This document shows, in pieces, positions 58,278 to 64,000 of a stretch of DNA of 64,000 nt. The stretch comes from Sphaerosporella brunnea. Lineage: Eukaryota > Ascomycota > Pezizomycetes > Pezizales > Pyronemataceae. The DNA is taken from contig VXIS01000074.1 of assembly GCA_008704415.1 (NCBI GenBank), forward strand, positions 94,832-158,831, in the 5' to 3' direction. How positions within the stretch are numbered: the stretch's first letter is position 1; each line of letters starts with the position of its first letter. The notes under the pieces are model-generated. The model saw only the letters and a program-made list of their open reading frames with translations. It made no database searches and was not told the DNA's origin. The position numbers were made by a program, and so were the translations under genes.

Positions 58278-59585
58278 GGGATGGCGACGAATGATGTCAC
58301 CAATCTGCCTGCTCGCAATGGCTGGGCTGGAACCAGGGTGAGTCGTCGGGCGGCCTATCTGATCTCAAATGTTCATTCCCTTGGCTTCTCTTGTACCCTT
58401 TGTATCACACAGCTGTAGATCCTGTCCCCCCACCACCCAAAAAAATGTGAGACGCCTAAGGTGGGGTAAGTCCACCGCTTCCCAACCCCAAGCCTGAAAC
58501 CCTTTCCCAGGCATGACGTCCTCAGGTTTTGGCTGACGAGCTGGCTGGAAATCTCCATCTCGCAATCGATCCGAACACCTTCTTTGAAGACAGCGAATAT
58601 CTCATTGGCAACTCGGCATACTCTGTTAACAATCGTATGATTGCTCCATTTAAAATGCCACGGGCTGGAACCCCCGTCTGCAAACAATTTCATCCGTCTT
58701 TGCAATCACGACGTATTGCGAATGGGAATGTCTTGGGACAGGTTAAAGCCCGATTCCCCTTGATTACCGCCGTCTCCACACGAATTTCTGGCTTATAGTG
58801 GTTTGACCCGCTTGGCAACATGAAAAACTAGGCTGCCAGCCCCCATGAATTTTGCTGTAAGAAAACCCTGGCCTGCACCTCTTTCTGTTTCTTTTTTTCT
58901 ACGCCACAGGTAAAAAAATTCCACACGCCTCATACACACACCATACCGGCTGCTATCACGGAAATTCCTGCAAATAATTCGGAGTCGGTTGAGACTTTGT
59001 AAGCCTTCATCTCTGATCACTTGCTTGAGCATGATGGAAACTGACGTCTAGTCATGAGTGACAGTCTATAGAGACCTCCGTCTCCGACTCCCTGCTACAC
59101 CAGCCCGTATGGCTCGCAAATACAAGCATGGGCTCTACAGAGATCGGCACGCACTCTTGACTCATCTCGGCATCCCGAAGAACGAGAGCACAATAATGAG
59201 CAGCCGGATCAAAGAGAAGTGCATCAAGCTAGGCATGCCGTTGAACAAGAACTACTCCACGTACCCGCGATCTACACGTTTCCAGGAAAGCCTGATGACG
59301 ATGCCAACGACGATGATGACGAGCCAGCTCCAAGTCTGGACGCGCAAGATGGTGATAACCATGAAGACGGCCATCCCGCGGTTGACGCTGAACAGTTCAC
59401 TGTTCAAAAGGCAGCCGGCGAAGGTCCAACACCGGAGGATTCTCCACGCGCTACCACGAACACAAGCCAGCCTGAGCCCATGAATTCGAAGAGTGTGGCG
59501 CCGCTGCCTAACAGCAGAGACCCTCATCAGGCACAGCGGCACTGGATGTTTCTGTGCCACCCATACCCATCAAGAACCCTTCTCC
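58278..59585 (+). repeat. Segmental duplication, copy 1
   Basis: Matches 61918-63149 in the same direction, from GGGATGGCGACGAATGATG to ACCCATACCCATC. Copy 1 lacks about 147 bases present in copy 2 (61977-62123). Both copies carry a frame starting near 59058/62594 (RKYKHGLYRDRHALLTHLG, then SSRIKEKC) followed by an acidic region in a different frame. The family is unknown. Confidence 0.75.
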
Positions 59586-59930
59586 GCTGTCCGCTGGATA
59601 GCCGAGTGCAGCGGACGATCTGACACTCTCTCTCTCCCTGAGACGCAAACCACGCTCATCATCCCGCGCTCCACCACTCTCGTCTCGCTCGTATCACGCC
59701 TGGCCGAATACTTCCACAACCTGGGGAGCGGGTACACTAGTGATGGACACGAGCCGGCTCGAGACGAGCTTGCAGAGCTGAAGCGGAGGCAGTCAGAGTA
59801 GAGGAAGAAGCACAACGAGCTAGAAAGGCAGCGGAAGAGGCAACAGGAAGGCGGGGAACGTAGGCGGCCTGCAGCCCTCCCAAAGAACAAGGATCATCTG
59901 CGCAAATCACTTTTACACTGTATGATAAAA
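59586..59930 (+). other. Fragment with a coiled-coil-like frame
   Basis: A frame reading TLVSLVSRLAEYFHNLGSGY and then a Glu/Arg-rich helix (RDELAELKRRQSE, then a stop, then more of the same). Probably the next part of the protein whose start lies in the duplicated segment; it is broken by TAG at about 59799. Confidence 0.35.
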
Positions 59931-60205
59931 CAACGATCCGGGCCCAACCCCGTGGCGGCCAAGCCCCCCCCCCCAAACGGTCACCTCACGCTTCTACCAG
60001 TTGAGGCTAAACAAGGCACCGACAGCCCACTACCTGTTATGGACGAATAAGAGGACGGACGACAAATGCTGATGGTGCGGAAGAGCTGCCACGCAAGCTC
60101 GTAGCCATCTTTTTAAGTTCTGCAAGAGGTGGAAGGCAGGGCAAATGGTACTGTGGAAGGCGGTCAAGGACGCCACCAGAGAGGGTGGTGGAACAAAATG
60201 CTGGC
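59931..60205 (+). mobile_element. Tad1-like LINE 3' fragment
   Basis: Nucleotide match to 63160-63425 from GTGGCGGCCAAG through the AAATGCTG(A/G)TGGTGC region (the CWWC site; here TGG has become TGA) to ACAAAATGCTGG. The frame is broken. Confidence 0.65.
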
Positions 60206-61350
60206 CTTCCTCTTCGGTGGTCGCTTGCACTTCAGCGACTCCAAGAAACCAAACCAGGCCCCGGCCAGTGGGTTGTGCCCATGATCGTGGAGGCCGAATG
60301 CAAGCTTCTAGATGCCAGCTGGCGCACCGAGTTCCGATTGGTATCAACGACGTCCCTCCCAACGAGATGGCCGACCGCTTTGCAAAGAAGCCGCCGAGGA
60401 CCAGACCCCGTCGGCACCACCTCATGTCCTCGCCACCACCTCGCTCGCACACATCGCTCGGACAGTCACGCAAGCTAAACGTCGAGACCGAAATGCCTGG
60501 CTCGCCAAGCACTGCATGCCAAAGGGTTATTACAAGCGGCCGAAGGGCATAAACAAAGTCCGATGGGTATCAACGACGTCCCTCGCAACGAGATGGCCGA
60601 CCGCTTTGCAAAGAAGCCGTCGAGGACCACACCCCGTCGGCACCACCTCATGTCCTCGCCACCACCTCGCTCGCACACATCGCTCGGACAGTCACGCAAG
60701 CTAAACGTCGAGACCGAGATGCCTGGCTCGCCAAGCACTGCATGCCAAAGGGTTATTACAAGCGGCCGAAGGGCATAAACAAAGTCGCCTTCAAGACGAA
60801 GAAGTCACTGGCAGCGCGATTCTTCCAGCTAAGGCTTCAAAAGGCCCCGACAGCCCCATACCTGCACAAGACAGGGCGCCGCCCAGACGACAGTTGCTGG
60901 TGTGCTCTCGGAGACCGGCCCAGACCAGAGACCATCTGCTTAAAACATGCCGAAAGTGACGCAACGAGCACCAAGTGTTATGGAAGGCGGTGGCGGAGGC
61001 CACCCGTAAAGGAGGAAAGAGAAGACGAAAGACAAACACGTCAGTCAGAGACCTATTGGCGGATGGTCATTGCACAGAGGCGGTGATGGGCTTTTTGGGT
61101 AGCACAAGCGTGGGAATGTGGCCAACTGTGGCCAACTGATGTCAGACTTGTTTCTTTCTTGCTTACTCTATATGTCTTTCCTACGCGACAATTTTGGCGA
61201 TACGATTTCCTTTGTTATGATCTCCTTTGTTTCTTTCCTTTGGAGGAGCGGCCTCAGAGTCGGACTCGTGCCTAGGGGTGGCGATTATCCTGTAGTTTTA
61301 TCTATGTCATGGCCGCAAGCGGCCAACTACAGTATGATTAAAACAAACAA
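60206..61350 (+). mobile_element. Tad1-like LINE 3' fragment with an internal 226-bp tandem duplication
   Basis: Starts in RNase H (ETKPGPGQWVVPMIVEAECK), reaches GINDVP.NEMADRFAKK (the NE-ADR motif near the RNase H end), which is duplicated in tandem, and continues KKSLAARFFQLRLQKAPTAP and GRRPDDSCW. The 3' UTR carries GGCCGCAAGCGGCC (61311-61324) and ends ATTAAAACAAACAAAAA. Several frame breaks are present. Confidence 0.75.
60339..60790 (+). repeat. 226-bp tandem duplication inside the LINE fragment
   Basis: Units 60339-60564 and 60565-60790, with only a few substitutions. It covers the end of RNase H and the start of the next segment. The unit length is not a multiple of three, so it also shifts the frame. 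Confidence 0.9.
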
Positions 61351-61640
61351 AAATTCGGTGGTCGCTTTGCTGGCAGATGACAGATGTACGGAGGTGGTTT
61401 TGGATTCCCTTCGTGATACAAAAATTGGCTGCTGGCCCGATAAGGGCATCATGTAAAGGCCTCTATCTCCTAGTTGTCTGACGAATCTCCTTGATGCTCT
61501 CATATTTAACCTCTGTCCTTCGTCCATTTCCGCAGGCCCCGGTAGTGGGTCCCTAGTGACCCAGGGGGTAGCATAGTCTCTTCTTTTCTACAATATGTTA
61601 TGGCCGCAAGCAGCCGAATACAACATGATGAAAAACAAGG
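61351..61640 (+). mobile_element. Short Tad1-like LINE 3' end
   Basis: Begins within the last codons (ALLADDRCTEVVLDSLRDTK), then a 3' UTR with GGCCGCAAGCAGCC (61602-61615) and a tail ATGAAAAACAA. It follows directly on the tail of the preceding fragment, so the two ends are in tandem. Confidence 0.75.
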
Positions 61641-61917
61641 GATCTCGCTTTCACTGAAGGGTTGGAGGAGGTTTTTGGGTTTTCGATTCACTCTTTTCGC
61701 TTAAAATTTCCTTGATTTTGTTTCCTTGAGAGAGCCACAGGCCCCACGGGAGGACGTAGCCCATCTACTCGACTCGACGGTAACACATAGCGCTATCTGC
61801 TGAAAAATAGAGTTCCCGACATCTCGGTTGTAACCGAGAAGGTGAATTCAGACGTCGGGCACACAGAATCAATCGCTGGCGCCCTCGATGGTGGTGATGA
61901 CGAGCGGGTGCACCACG

Positions 61918-63149
61918 GGATGGCGACGAATGATGGCACCAATCTGCCTGCTCGCAATGGCTGGGCTGGAACCAGGGGTGTCCGTGTTTACGCAATTCCC
62001 AAGGCGGTCTTCGGAACACGCCTTTGGATGTGAGCTCCTAGATCAGAACCGCAGCCGATGCAGCAATTCAGTCCTTGAGTTCCCCGCAGCCACGCACTGG
62101 CAGGAGCTGAGCCTTTAGGAAGAGGTGAGTCGTCGGACGGCCTATCTAATCTCAAAATTTTATTTCCTTGGCTTCTCTTGTACCCTTTGTATCACCCAGG
62201 TTAGTAAGTCAGTACATACTAAGATAGCGGTCTGGCGGATTGGCCAAGCGTGGCGCCACCAGGGTCCTGTCCCAAAAAAATGTGAGACACCTCCGGTGGG
62301 TAAGTCCACCGCTGCCCCGCCTGCAATCAACCCCAAGCCTGAAACCCCATTCCCAGGCATGACCAATTCTCCTCGATTACCGCCGTTTCCATGAATTTTG
62401 CTATGAGAAAACCCTGGCCTGGACCCTCTCCCTCTTTCTGTTTCTTTTTTTCTACTCCACGGGTAAAAACTCCACATGCCTCATACACACACCCTACCGG
62501 CTGCTATCACGGAAGTTCCTGCAAATCATTCGGATTCGGTTGACACCTCTGATCACTTGCTCGAGAATGATGGAAACTGACGTCCAGTCATGAGTGACAG
62601 TCTATAGAGACCTCCATCTCCGTCTCCCTGCCACACCAACCCAAACGGCTCGCAAATACAAGCGTGGGCGCTACCGAGGTCGGCACGCGCTCTTGACTCA
62701 TCTTGGCATCCCGTTGATCGAGAGCACGATAATGGAAGACATGAGCAGCCGGATCAAAGAGAAGTGCATCGAGCTAGACATGCAGTTAAACAAGAACTAC
62801 TCCACGTACCCGCGATCTACACGTTTTCAGGAAAGCCTGATGACGATGCCGATGACGATACCGATGACGATGATGATGACGACGAGCCAGCTCCAAGTCT
62901 GGACGCGGAAGATGGTGATAACCATGAAGACGGCCATCCGGCGGTCGACGTCGAACAGTTCACAGTTCAAAAGGCAGCCGGCGAAGATCGAACATCAAAG
63001 GATTCCCCACGTGCTGCCACGAACACGGGCCGGCCTGAGCCCATGGATCCGACACAGTGTGGCGCCGCTACCCAACAGCGGAGACCGTCATCAGGCACAG
63101 CGGCACTGGTTGTTTTTGTGCCACCCATACCCATCGAGAATCCTTCTCT
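61918..63149 (+). repeat. Segmental duplication, copy 2
   Basis: Partner of 58278-59585. It contains 147 extra bases at about 61977-62123 and small insertions of GAT/GAC triplets in the acidic region (about 62849-62883). It runs directly into a LINE fragment, whereas copy 1 runs into the coiled-coil frame. Confidence 0.75.
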
Positions 63150-63770
63150 ACCGCAGGCCTCCGAAGCCTAACCACGTCGCGGCCAAGGCCCCAAAGGCTA
63201 TCGCTTCGCGTTTCTATCAACTGAGGCTGAACAAGGCACCGACCGCCCCCTACCTCCTATGGACGGGTTGCCGGATGGACGACAAATGCTGGTGGTGCAA
63301 CTCCAGCTCCATCCAGAACCGAGACTATTTTTTCAAATTCTGCAAGAGGTGGAAGAAGGAGCAGAGAGTCCTCTCGAAGGCAGTGAAGGAGGCAACGAAG
63401 GACGGTGGGCAAAAGCGATGGCCAACAGCGACGACCACTCCGCTGCTGGCCCACGATAGATGCACGGAAGCGGTGTTGGATTTTCTAGGCTCTACCAAAA
63501 TAGCGACATGGCCCAGCGGGGCTGCTTGATGTATTGAAACGGTCTTTCCTTTGTCCTTCCTTTGTCCTTCACCTAAGTGCTCTCCTCTCGTTACGAATCT
63601 CCTTGGTGCGACTTACACACCCAGTGCGATTTCCTTGTCTCTATTTCCTTAGAAGGGCCGCAGGCACCAACAGTAGGCTCCGACCTAAGGTGTAGCATAG
63701 TCTCTTCTCTTCTATATATGTTATGGCCGCAAGCGGCCGAATACAATATGATTAAAACAATATTTTTATT
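63150..63770 (+). mobile_element. Tad1-like LINE 3' fragment
   Basis: Open from about 63160 to the TGA at 63527-63529: FYQLRLNKAPTAPYLLWTGC, DDKCWWC, FCKRWKKEQRVLSKAVKEAT and AHDRCTEAVLDFLGSTKIAT. The 3' UTR follows with GGCCGCAAGCGGCC (63725-63738) and ATTAAAACAA. It is the best preserved of the LINE ends in the window. Confidence 0.8.
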
Positions 63771-64000
63771 GATATCCACGGTTCGTGGTGCAAGCTACAT
63801 TGAAGGGCGTGAGATTTTCCACGCGGCCCATCGCAACAACAAGACGAGACTGATCCACAATGTTTTCTTGGCTTGAGAATTGCCCGCCAACCGCCCGGGA
63901 TCCCGGCGGAGTACTCCCGTACATTCAGTATTGGTGGGAGCGATCATGTTCTGAGACGGCGTTTCGCGCTTACGGTAGTCTCCACCAGCTCCGCTCACCC
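63771..64000. other. Right edge of the window
   Basis: No gene, repeat or RNA recognised. Confidence 0.5.

Overview
The window looks like a piece of a filamentous ascomycete (Pezizomycotina) chromosome. The evidence is short GT-AG introns of about 50-70 bases with CTAAC-like branch sites, families largely confined to these fungi (a Clr5-ankyrin protein, a fungal rhodopsin-domain membrane protein, a secreted penicillopepsin-like protease, a GH28 pectinase), dispersed single 5S rRNA genes, and Tad1-like LINE ends. No species can be named from sequence alone. Genes are sparse, roughly one per 5-6 kb, and lie in repeat-rich DNA.

Left part (1-20100): a large Clr5-ankyrin gene broken by two frame shifts (774-4359); an intergenic stretch with a dispersed repeat, a hAT-type MITE and a deleted 5S copy; a five-exon rhodopsin-domain membrane protein (8138-9579, minus); a structurally complete TA-flanked DNA transposon with a two-exon DDE transposase (11011-14127); a field of inverted repeat arms (15500-18165); and an FAD monooxygenase-like gene (18278-20076).

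Middle (20100-43280): a decayed reading frame, then secreted and secretory-pathway genes far apart from one another: endopolygalacturonase (23090-24355), aspartic protease (29688-31060), a GH47 alpha-mannosidase (32460-35278) and a secreted protein with a possible pore-former/beta-prism layout (37877-39072). Between them are a TA-flanked MITE, a second hAT MITE with a perfect 8-bp target duplication, two intact-looking 5S genes in a duplicated segment, and an F-box-like gene.

Right part (45000-64000): a repeat graveyard. A young Ty3/gypsy chromovirus-type element (45763-53509; two 511-bp LTRs differing at two sites; GTGGC target duplication) sits inside the RNase H region of an older, 5'-truncated Ty1/copia element. 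Beyond it are at least six 3' fragments of Tad1-like LINEs, several ending in the same GGCCGCAAGCGGCC hairpin, plus a duplicated 1.3-kb segment.

The host genes do not form an obvious cluster. The pectinase, protease and the secreted beta-rich protein fit an externally feeding or host-associated fungus, and the mannosidase would act on N-glycans of such secreted proteins. Most of the unusual material lies in the mobile elements: an RNase H deletion in an otherwise young gypsy copy, a start-codon problem in its gag, an intron-bearing Tc1-like transposase with internal repeats, and the secreted two-part protein.
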